Positions 9,901 to 14,376 of a stretch of DNA of 64,000 nucleotides are shown here, piece after piece. Every line of letters begins with the position of its first letter. Within the stretch, counting starts at the first letter, position 1. The stretch is taken from positions 5,807,001-5,871,000 of the forward strand of contig NZ_CP052859.1 of NCBI RefSeq assembly GCF_012935695.1, given 5' to 3'. The DNA is from Pseudomonas sp. ADAK18 (lineage in GTDB: Bacteria; Pseudomonadota; Gammaproteobacteria; Pseudomonadales; Pseudomonadaceae). Below the pieces are notes generated by a model. The model saw only the letters and a program-made list of their open reading frames with translations, had not been told where the DNA came from and ran no database searches. A program made the translations under genes and the position numbers.

Positions 9901-11493
9901 GCTGCCGCAGCAGGTGGCGGCGTTGGTGGCGCGGTGGTGGGTGCTGTAGCGGCGAACGCATCGACCAATGCCACCGTGAGCGTGGTCAACAATCGGGGCA
10001 ATCTTGGCGCGGTGTTCAAGGACGTGACTTCTTCCGATGCGATGAAGGGGTACGTGATCTCTGGTGCTACAGCAGGCCTGACGGAGGCCTATTTTGGTGA
10101 TTGGACTGGAACTCAAACAAACACACTCACCGGGAAAGTTACGACGCCGGGTCTACTGAACACTTGGAGCGGTGTCGGTCAATTCGCCGCCAACCAGACG
10201 TTGCAAAGCGGCACATCCATGCTGCTGAGCAAGGCGTTGGGGCAGGGTGGTAGCGCCAGCGATGCACTGAAAAGCGCCCTGTTCAATACCTTGGCGGCAG
10301 CAAGCTTTAATCTCGTAGGGAATTTCACTCAGGGGGAATTGACCGATGGCTACCCTCCGAAAATCATTGTTCATGCGATGGTGGGTGGATTGTTGGCAGA
10401 AGCGACTGGAGGGGACTTCAAAACTGGCGCCTTGGCGGCCGGTGTCAATGAAGCGGTCGTCGTTGAGCTGAACAAGCTGGTTAAGGGTAATGAAAACCTG
10501 CTGACCATGAGTTCGCAGATTGTCGGTGTGTTGGCGGCGGCGGGGCAGACGGATGCTGATGCGGCGAAGCTGGAGAAGGGGGCTTGGGTTGCGAAGAATG
10601 CTACGCAGTACAACTACCTTAACCACGACCAACTCAAGCAAGCCGCGAAGGAACTGCGGACCTGTAAAGATGCGTCGTGCCGTGAGGCGCTCTTATCTCG
10701 CTATAAGGAACTGAGTTTTGCCCAGGACCTGGAAGCAGCAGCGGCTTGCTCAGCCAGCATAGCGAGCTGCGCGGCTTACTCCCGAGAAGTGGCCAATACC
10801 ATGGCCAATTTGGATGATGTATACCAAACACTTGGCGACGGCCCCACTCAGGAGTTGGAAAGTCTGCGGCAATCGAACCTGGGCTTCCAGGAAATGCTTG
10901 CGACGTTTAGTGCCGGACATACCTCTAGCGCAATCGCTGAAGCGGTGCAGCAAAAATGGGGATTGTCGGACGAGCAAACCAAGGTCGTTGCGGATAACCT
11001 GGTTCTGGTTGCTGCGGGTGGTGTGGCTGCAATTGCTGCTAAAAAGGCTCTTGCTAAGGCGTTTGGTGGTGCAAAAGGACCGGGCGCTGTTCCGAATCTT
11101 ACTGAACGTGGTACGTTAACTAATGTTTTCCCAAATGACCCTGCTATTGCGCAGCGACCAATAAGGACTCTTGTTCAAGACTCATCTGGTCGTTACTGGT
11201 TGCAAACTCCAGGTGGCAGCAAGATAACGCCATCAGGATCATATGATTTTGTAACAATGCCTGATGGAGCAGTTCGAGTCAGTAGACCAAATGTTAATGA
11301 GGCTTTTTCGACTCACCTTGGACTTAGCGGTGGAGGGGATGTCAAATATGCAGGTTCTATACGCTTTGGGAATAATGATGGTCCAAATCGAGGAACAATA
11401 AGTCAGTGGACTAATAGTTCTGGGCATTACAAGCCGCCAGCATCGTTGAGTAGTAACTCCGGGCTGCCAGAAAATTTATTTAGCCCGAAGTAG
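997..11493 (+). CDS. Giant TpsA / CdiA-like filamentous haemagglutinin exoprotein with C-terminal toxin
   Basis: This 3,498-residue secreted filament protein is the presumed substrate of the upstream TpsB pore and probably a contact-dependent inhibition effector. ATG 997 is chosen over the in-frame TTG at 979 because GAGAA lies 6 nt before it. A long signal peptide ends near LLAQA (residues 44-48). The TPS domain follows, with GNPNLKG and the hallmark ANPYGISCNGCGF. Residues of about 350-2000 are degenerate ~20-residue FHA repeats of the type LDNxxGGxIxS. Near residue 2450 the sequence HDIVWMEEAEVNGQ starts the stretch duplicated at 14359. Haemagglutinin repeats and a DUF637-like pre-toxin region (VHAMVGGLLAEATGGDF, then YNYLNHDQ) precede the final variable domain, which ends near SNSGHYKPPASL. 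The last ~400 nt are more AT-rich than the rest, consistent with an exchanged toxin tip. The toxin activity is unknown. Confidence 0.93.
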   Translation: MDVRQFAFLARQPSSALKSRESFWGLPKRGLALILANALFWQPLLAQADGIVVSAPGTTVGQAGNGVPVVNIATPNGSGLSHNQFKDYNVGANGVILNNGGGPTQNTQLGGIILGNPNLKGGSANIILNEVNGGSPSQLRGYTEVAGQSAKVIVANPYGISCNGCGFINTPNVTLTTGKPILDNGRLDRYQVDGGAVTIDGQGLNASNVDRFEIITRSAKINAQINARNLTVIAGRNDVNAQTLNATARADDGSAKPELAIDSSALGGMYAGAIKLVGTEAGVGVKLDGTLAASGGDIQLDANGRLSMANAKASEAVVVKAGQLDATGAVYAGTRIDVQTTAGLSNQQSLAARDSITLTSSGQVINNGIIEAGVNGDESRNANGDVSLSAATLKNTKSVVASRNLTVVTAQTLDNQGGTLSGAKAVVNAGQIDNRGGRVLGTDSLKVSATGLDNRTNGLLHSDNNADVTVTAALDNQNGRVIGLKDLTLNAGQLTNDNGLVASQEQARVTAGQLSNRAGEISASQTTVTATTLDNRSGKLLGSNLNVTASGAIDNRLGIFSATSLLTVQSASLDNSDKGSIASQGNLTATIAGLLDNHNEGNLISQGAQQVSVGQLNNAQAGLVSSKTTLALHGDTLANQGGLVIADGALTLTGGSVDNSQKGVISSKADTRVELTSLNNSSGGQLSSDGRLTLNASQLENGAGRISAKGDLQATVGVLNQQAGELVSEGALSLTGTSVDNRNGGLIAATNGVGLRSQAVLNQQGEISSQAKVLLVADQLNNNAGKVIGDSGLTLTVQRLLNQSKGLLAGHESLVLNGGQLDNSLGGRITSQKDLNINLTGDLLNQGQGTLLSEGTLTVNAGTLDNSQGGILSAANALSITTQGQLNNQAGKLLADGTATLVSAALNNSQGGVISAKQQVDVRSAGLDNSQQGSISSDAGITLNAGQLDNSQQGSIFAKSTVKATLTGLDQHDRGELVSNTSIELDLSHGQLINRDHGLIATPGQLLLNNLGSVDNSQGGEISSTQSFLLAADALNNRGGKVISGDSLQVRVAKALDNSVEGVLSAKNFLQVDADSLDNQAGGALASRGALDLKVTGVLDNHNQGLISAATALTATSGSLNNSDKGRLSAGTLQTLNTGALDNRQGGQLVSDGSLTVTAADVDNRSGVIGSQQALNLTVANLDNGAGLINSQSDLTLVGQRVDSSLDGEISSKGDLKLTVQKLIQRQGRLIGERAVTLDLQGGDLDNSAGLISAKGPLTFAHLANLTNREQGEISSQTAFTVAAKRIDNGDRGVILSADQLRLEADAVVNADKGLISGWNGLTVVGGSLDNSAEGTLSSKSGTLQTTLTGALDNHAAGALVSQGKQTISAASLNNDQGIISGQADVSLTVAGRLDNSNNGLISAGQHLDFNNAQSEILNRGGQISAANITLIGRSLDNSAGQLISQGALEGTLSGALINANNARLASGAALLLNASNLDNRGGQLVSQDRLDLTLANGDLDNRDKGTLASQKDLVIKLLAGDINNQQDGLIFSQKGKLDLAARALNNQKGTLQSQTDNLLRLSGALNNQGGRVDSLSGNLDLETASVVNTAGGVLNSSKGWIKLVTGLFNNGGGITQAQSLDINAKGGLLNQLGHLSALGGENRIVTTTFDNQGGGVYADTLLKVTAKDFDNQGTAADNGGKVGARSIDFGLTGTLSNGYGLIESDDALRFTAQTISNVGGTLRAMGRTGSTNVSTLGLFDNRFGVLESANENLNLQAGSLDNNGGRIVHTGTGTFDLTSDQVTRAGGSFITNGQLDIKAAKWTNSSVIQAGRLNLDIGEFTQTASGQLLGAQSLTGIGDTWTNDGLLASDGTLNLKLTGGYSGNGRVSSLGDMTLTAANMDLGENARIAGGALTKINSTNLLNNRGRLTSIGDLTVNATTLNNYGTLGGAEKVRLNATHLLNDKGLIFSGNDMTLRVNDFSNRYGDVYSLGGLDIARDDASGRSALIENVSGTLESTGNMRLLADTLSNRRDQFSTEMKLVSGNFDTYYDDFCDGKGCEVHFRSVERYEDVVTGSSPTAFISSGADLTVAAQTVDNLYSSISAAGNILINTGVLNNTGAAGGEDRHFDSSFYTRNDSVYNTFISRRDQFNLYNNPNSADYRPGEMTIAKLRDGIGNFYEDSSYVVPTAGSVIAPAVIQAAGSVTVNATQEINNSVIRPNATDINTPAQNRNTNSDVFASTVKPAITAQLPSDLAQRQVNPVTLPGFSLPTSQNGLFRLSGQAAKGGAAGKAATGTGDFTVSGRVITAAEREKTLDYSAVQERGFSLDGQPVSGAVNGQGPLVLDSRAPSVTRVQGLPEIAPVDNSHKYLIETNPALTDLKQFMSSDYLLGKLGYNPDDSWKRLGDGLYEQRLIREAVVARTGQRYIDGIASDDALFRYLMDNAISYKDSLNLQLGVSLTAEQVAALTHDIVWMEEAEVNGQKVLTPVLYLAQANNRLAPNGALIQGQDVSLITGGDLHNSGTLRATNNLSMVAGNIDNSGLMQAGNRLEMLATDSIRNSRGGIVTGRDISATALTGDIINERTVTTFKREGEQFQLRDDVVSDASRFEATDTLKLSAGRDVLSVGSHLKAGGNASVTAGRDVVIASQTEEDSAAYQRRRVTSTEQTLLQHGSSVEVGGNLAIDARRDIAVVASTVSAAKDLSVRAGENLTLAAAANEEHDYSKGKKGKTKTTTQLDTVTQQSAELKAGGDLIAIAGTDLTLVASKISAGNEAYVHADNELNLLAAQDSNYSLYDMSKKGGWGSKKTQRDEVTDVKNIGSEIKTGGDLTLESGGDQKYQAAKLESGGDIAIVSGGAVTFEAVKDLRQESHEKSDNNAFWVSSKGKGNTDETLRQTQMIAEGNVVIKAVDGLKIDVRQVDQQTVSQSIDAMVKADPQLAWIKDAEARGDVDWRQVKEIHDSFKYSNSGLGPASQIIIAIVMAAVVGPLAAAAAGGGVGGAVVGAVAANASTNATVSVVNNRGNLGAVFKDVTSSDAMKGYVISGATAGLTEAYFGDWTGTQTNTLTGKVTTPGLLNTWSGVGQFAANQTLQSGTSMLLSKALGQGGSASDALKSALFNTLAAASFNLVGNFTQGELTDGYPPKIIVHAMVGGLLAEATGGDFKTGALAAGVNEAVVVELNKLVKGNENLLTMSSQIVGVLAAAGQTDADAAKLEKGAWVAKNATQYNYLNHDQLKQAAKELRTCKDASCREALLSRYKELSFAQDLEAAAACSASIASCAAYSREVANTMANLDDVYQTLGDGPTQELESLRQSNLGFQEMLATFSAGHTSSAIAEAVQQKWGLSDEQTKVVADNLVLVAAGGVAAIAAKKALAKAFGGAKGPGAVPNLTERGTLTNVFPNDPAIAQRPIRTLVQDSSGRYWLQTPGGSKITPSGSYDFVTMPDGAVRVSRPNVNEAFSTHLGLSGGGDVKYAGSIRFGNNDGPNRGTISQWTNSSGHYKPPASLSSNSGLPENLFSPK

Positions 11494-11500
11494 GTTTGAT

Positions 11501-11890
11501 ATGGATGAGCGACAGAGAGTGTTGTGCGCACAGCTTGTTAGCATGAGTTCTGATCAGGCTGCTGATTGGCTAATAACTAAGTATCCGATAGAGTCTGCTG
11601 ATTGGGGAGAAGCATTGCTACTTATTCCCCATCGTACGTGGAAGCGTTCTGATCAGAAGCGATTAGCAAAATATTACTTTAAAAAATTACCTTTTTCTGG
11701 GCCGAGGGGATATGAGTCATTTGCGGCCATTATGTCTATAAAGTTATTGCTTGGTTGTGTGGCGGAAGCTATTCCGACAGAGGCGTCAAGGGTTGAATTA
11801 CTGCTTTATTATTTGATTCCAGCTTTAACTGGGGCGGCTAAAAATGACTCGGACAGACAGTTAATTAGAAATTTTGTTATGGGGCTTTAG
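11501..11890 (+). CDS. Candidate immunity protein for the full-length CdiA-like toxin
   Basis: This gene encodes a 129-residue protein with no signal peptide or membrane segment. It starts 7 nt after the exoprotein stop codon, exactly where CDI immunity genes lie. Its base composition is AT-rich like the toxin tip and unlike the filament gene. I do not recognise a family. Aromatic and charged residues (AKYYFKKLPF, VELLLYYLIPAL) suggest a small, mostly helical cytoplasmic protein. The immunity role is inferred from position alone: such genes protect the producer by binding the cognate C-terminal toxin. Confidence 0.7.
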   Translation: MDERQRVLCAQLVSMSSDQAADWLITKYPIESADWGEALLLIPHRTWKRSDQKRLAKYYFKKLPFSGPRGYESFAAIMSIKLLLGCVAEAIPTEASRVELLLYYLIPALTGAAKNDSDRQLIRNFVMGL

Positions 11891-12000
11891 TTGGTTATTT
11901 GAAGTGCTAAAATATCCCCGGTACTGCCGATGGTATAGTTTTTTACTCCGCTGTAATCAACGGCGCAAAGGTGCAGGTAGTGGCACGCTTCAAAAAGAAA

Positions 12001-12080
12001 CGGGGTCAAAAAGTGGAAAACGGGGTCAGACCACGGTTTTATAATGGGTTGGTGTCTTTTATTGTGGTCTGACCCCTATT
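12001..12080. mobile_element. Miniature RAYT-derived element (left copy)
   Basis: Two ends in inverted orientation, cggggtcagaccacgg (12021-12036) and tgtggtctgacccc (12063-12076), enclose a short AT-rich loop; a degenerate extra head (cggggtcaaa) lies at 12001. The ends match those of the complete RAYT element at 17856-18857. A copy differing at about two positions over ~69 nt lies at 19821-19888 in the same orientation. It carries no gene and looks like a REPIN/MITE mobilised in trans. It joins the end of the first toxin/immunity pair to a displaced toxin tail. Confidence 0.75.
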
Positions 12081-12263
12081 GTTTCGGGAGAGTTTCCTGT
12101 CGTAGGTTATGGTTCAAGAGGGCAGCCAATAGTTGATTTCGGCAAAAATATTGGTGTTGATGGCACATCGGGCTTGGCGACAAGATACGGAACAATACAT
12201 TCAGGCAAAAGCGGAGCGCATATTGTTCCAACAAATCCTACTACTGTCGGAGCGAAACCATGA
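12081..12263 (+). pseudogene. Displaced toxin tail 1 (polymorphic toxin type 50-like)
   Basis: The frame that ends at TGA 12261-12263 encodes a toxin tip without start codon, signal peptide or filament. It reads PIVDFGKNIGVDG, then RYGTIHSGKSGAHIVP, a pattern I associate with polymorphic toxin type 50 domains (RNase-like, barnase/EndoU/RelE superfamily); this naming is from memory. The frame is open back into the miniature element at 12021-12080, which seems to have replaced the upstream sequence. The stop overlaps the next gene's ATG (ATGA), the arrangement of a toxin/immunity pair. It is probably silent unless recombined onto an exoprotein gene. Confidence 0.65.
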
Positions 12264-12571
12264 AAGCTTTCCCAGATTGGTTAGTCTTATGTGTTTGGCG
12301 TGCTCTGATTGGTGAGATATATTTTGCAATAAGGGCGATTGCTGTTTCACTGTCAGATGATGGAACATTACTTATTCGTTACTATCTTGACAGACCGCCT
12401 ACAGACTTTGATTGGGAAAGCTTAGAGGTTGTTGCTACAAATATTTCAGCCTCAATTGGTCAAGAAAAAATTTCTCACGTAGATTTAGATTGTAAGTTTG
12501 TACTTGGTTCAATAGGGCGTCTTGAGTGTCTCGATGGCTTCATCTACTGTCGCCGAGAATATGATTTGTAG
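12260..12571 (+). CDS. Immunity protein paired with displaced toxin tail 1
   Basis: This 103-residue gene has its ATG overlapping the toxin-tail stop codon by 4 nt (ATGA). The protein is acidic, has no signal peptide, and begins MKAFPDWLVLCVWRAL, with DFDWESLEVVATNI and ending IYCRREYDL. It resembles small colicin-type immunity proteins seen after type 50-like tails in pseudomonads, a recollection rather than a search. The AT-rich composition matches the tail upstream. Retaining an immunity gene after loss of its toxin's delivery part could protect against siblings that still use that toxin. Confidence 0.7.
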   Translation: MKAFPDWLVLCVWRALIGEIYFAIRAIAVSLSDDGTLLIRYYLDRPPTDFDWESLEVVATNISASIGQEKISHVDLDCKFVLGSIGRLECLDGFIYCRREYDL

Positions 12572-12608
12572 GTGCAAAAGGAATAAATTCCCCTTCGGCA
12601 CCACGTAA

Positions 12609-12908
12609 TGCAAGCAACCTTGCAGGCGGTCCGCTGAGACAAGCGGACGTTTTAAGCTTGTTGGTGGGCCAGTTAATGGAACGATGTATAGAGCGGATAA
12701 CCAAGGGAACATTACCAGCTATGCTGTGTATGATTCGGCGGGAATGATTATTAAGAGAGTCGACGTTACTGGGGCGGCGCATGCGAATGTGTCAACGCCG
12801 CATGTGATTGAGTACGGTAGAAATAAATTGCCAGACGGGACGATAAAAGTTCAGTCGCCCTCGACAAAACTAGCACCAAGGCCTGCTAAATCGGACGAAA
12901 TTCCATAA
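12609..12908 (+). pseudogene. Displaced toxin tail 2 (possibly polymorphic toxin type 24-like)
   Basis: The open frame from 12609 to TAA 12906-12908 encodes a toxin tip with LVGGPVNGTMYRADNQGN, a middle part IKRVDVTGAAHANVSTPHV and the tail PSTKLAPRPAKSDEIP. Such endings occur in C-terminal domains labelled polymorphic toxin type 24; this is recalled, not searched. There is no convincing start: ATG 12684 is internal to the domain. Just upstream another frame reads NASNLAGGPL, suggesting that the join to its old exoprotein is frameshifted. The stop overlaps the ATG of the next gene (TAATG), again a toxin/immunity junction. Confidence 0.6.
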
Positions 12909-13378
12909 TGAAAATTAACACAGTTAATCCCTTGGTCGGCTTGGCACGTTATGAGCTCTGGAAGTCAGGTTGGGCGGAAAAAGACAAAGTTGATGAGTTT
13001 TCTTATATAAGTAACATGTGTAATCCTGAGGATGTTTTGTTATCGTCCAAGATATTTTTCCCTGATTTTGTTGTTGCTAAGGAGGGTGTGTTTTTAGAAA
13101 ATAAATATGATTACGAGATTTTTAGTTGTTGGTTTAAGCAATTCGATGGTGACCTGCAAGCAACTGAAAAAATGATCAATCATACTCATCTGTATGATGT
13201 CTTTGATGGATGCTCTGAAGATATCGATGATAGCGTATTTGAACAGTTGGCAGAGGTGGTTGCGTTATCATGGCGGTTAGTTTTGAGTAATAAATTTCCT
13301 GAGAGGAAATTTAATGTGGAGGTTTCAAACTCGGATCAAGATTATGGGCCAGTGGTTACTTTTTACGAGATAATTTAA
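12908..13378 (+). CDS. Immunity protein paired with displaced toxin tail 2
   Basis: This 156-residue acidic protein starts at an ATG sharing one base with the toxin-tail stop (TAATG). It begins MKINTVNPLVGLARYELW and contains many aromatic and acidic residues (HLYDVFDGCSEDIDD), typical of nuclease-binding immunity proteins. No signal peptide or membrane segment is seen. The gene is strongly AT-rich compared with the exoprotein gene. I do not recognise the family; the function comes from position and pairing. Confidence 0.7.
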   Translation: MKINTVNPLVGLARYELWKSGWAEKDKVDEFSYISNMCNPEDVLLSSKIFFPDFVVAKEGVFLENKYDYEIFSCWFKQFDGDLQATEKMINHTHLYDVFDGCSEDIDDSVFEQLAEVVALSWRLVLSNKFPERKFNVEVSNSDQDYGPVVTFYEII

Positions 13379-13397
13379 AGCGGAACTTGGGTCGGGC

Positions 13398-13480
13398 CTC
13401 GGAAAAAGGAACTGAATAATGCATTCCATACCGCTAGAGCATGCCATGCTAAGAAAAAGTTAATTTTCTACGTGGAAAAA
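13398..13480 (+). pseudogene. Relic of a toxin/immunity junction (matches 17380-17455)
   Basis: The stretch contains ggaaaaaggaactgaataat followed by ATG (13419) and cattccataccgctagagc. It matches the end of the orphan exoprotein and the start of its immunity gene at 17383-17455, where the product starts MRSIPLEHA and continues QKLIFYV. Here only about 19 codons remain, with a small internal change (catgccatgctaagaa against catgcgaagcaa) that breaks the frame. A RAYT end begins at 13494. I read this as the scar of a former cassette of the 17.4-kb type, cut by the element. Confidence 0.75.
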
Positions 13481-13493
13481 ACGGTGAAAAAAA

Positions 13494-13631
13494 CGGGGTC
13501 AAACTACGATTTCTAATGATTTTCGCGAGTCGAATTTTTAGCTTTGGCTTACGAGACTTTGCTCTTTAATAATTTGGTTTTTATTTTTGTGTTCTTGGAA
13601 GTTTCAGCTTAGCCAAGTTGGGCGGTAACAA
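13494..13631 (+). repeat. Partial RAYT element, left-end copy A
   Basis: About 138 nt begin cggggtcaaactacgatttc and match the first ~140 nt of the complete RAYT element at 17856, sharing internal blocks such as tttgctctttaataatttgg and gtgttcttg. The transposase gene is absent. It directly follows the toxin/immunity relic and is followed within 6 nt by copy B, so the two left ends form a direct tandem. Confidence 0.75.
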
Positions 13632-13636
13632 AAAAA

Positions 13637-13782
13637 CGGGGTCAGACCACGATTTCTAATGGTTTTTGCGAGTCGAATTTTTAGCTTTGGCTTACGAGAC
13701 TTTGCTCTTTAATAATTTGGATTTTATTTTTTGTGTTCTTGGCAGTTTCAGTTTAGCCAAGCCGGGCGGCTGCAAACCGCCC
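13637..13782 (+). repeat. Partial RAYT element, left-end copy B
   Basis: This second copy begins cggggtcagaccacgatttc and is nearly identical to copy A over ~130 nt. It ends in a GC hairpin gggcggctgcaaaccgccc (13764-13782) followed by T-rich sequence, which could terminate transcription toward the right and also lies just past the stop of the gene read leftward from 14060. No transposase follows. Confidence 0.75.
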
Positions 13783-13790
13783 ATTTTTAT

Positions 13791-14060
13791 TTATGAAATT
13801 TGCGAACTCAACCGTCGCCCAATCACGTCCATCAAATCGCAGCCATCACGCAATGGAATGGCTAGCAGATGCGCAAAGTCGTGAAGGATAACTGCGTCAC
13901 TACTGACCTCCTCCCGGAAGGCGATATTTTCCAGTAGTTGAGTCACGGCTCTGATGCGGTGCGCGGCAGCATCGTGCAGAACGTCGAGCGGCGCCTGAGT
14001 GTCGATCAAAAGGGCGGGGATTGTGCAGTCGTGGCCCGTGAGGGGCATGTATCGGTTCAT
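13791..14060 (-). CDS. Small DUF3077-like Pseudomonas protein
   Basis: This 89-residue protein is read leftward from an ATG at 14060. It begins MNRYMPLTGHDCTIP and contains DTQAPLDVLHDAAAHRIRAV, then a C-terminal part around LRDGCDLMDVIGRR. I recognise this as a small multicopy Pseudomonas family usually labelled DUF3077; its function is unknown. The spacing DVLHDAAAHRIRAVTQLLE suggests a helical dimer. Its upstream region holds a C4-like three-hairpin RNA (14117-14191). It sits between a RAYT fragment and the orphan exoprotein copy, so it was probably carried in with or trapped by the island. It is intact from start to stop. Confidence 0.65.
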   Translation of the reverse strand: MNRYMPLTGHDCTIPALLIDTQAPLDVLHDAAAHRIRAVTQLLENIAFREEVSSDAVILHDFAHLLAIPLRDGCDLMDVIGRRLSSQIS

Positions 14061-14116
14061 GTTTTGGCTCTCTACTTAAGTGGATGCCAGCACTCAAACG
14101 TCGCCAAACGTATGGG

Positions 14117-14191
14117 TGGCAGCTGTACGCAGGTTGGCGAACCGGTAGTAGAGAAAACCGGCAGACCCGGAGGTCTCCCGCGCACAGCCGC
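14117..14191 (-). ncRNA. C4-like antisense RNA / structured leader
   Basis: On the minus strand, GGCGGCUGUGCG (from 14191) pairs with CGUACAGCUGCC (to 14117). The stem encloses two hairpins: GACCUCCGGGUC, and CCGGU..ACCGG around a UUUUCUCUACU loop. This three-way junction is what I recall of the C4 antisense RNA motif of phage P1 and related loci. A GUUUGGCGAC sequence occurs both before it (14262-14271) and after it (14099-14108) on the same strand, and the RNA itself contains UCGCCAA, complementary to UUGGCGA in both. That is the a/a' logic of C4 regulation. It precedes the DUF3077-like gene. Confidence 0.5.
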
Positions 14192-14376
14192 CATAAAACG
14201 ACTTTGCGGGTGCGCAAATGACCGCAAAAAGCCATCAGCTTGCGCATTCTCTACTATCAGGTCGCCAAACCCGAATCGCTATCTGAGCGACCGGCGGACT
14301 ATAAGCCTCATGCCCGAAAAGGTGCAAGGCGCCAAGCCCCCTGTAACAACTCCGATTAACCCACGACATCGTCTGG

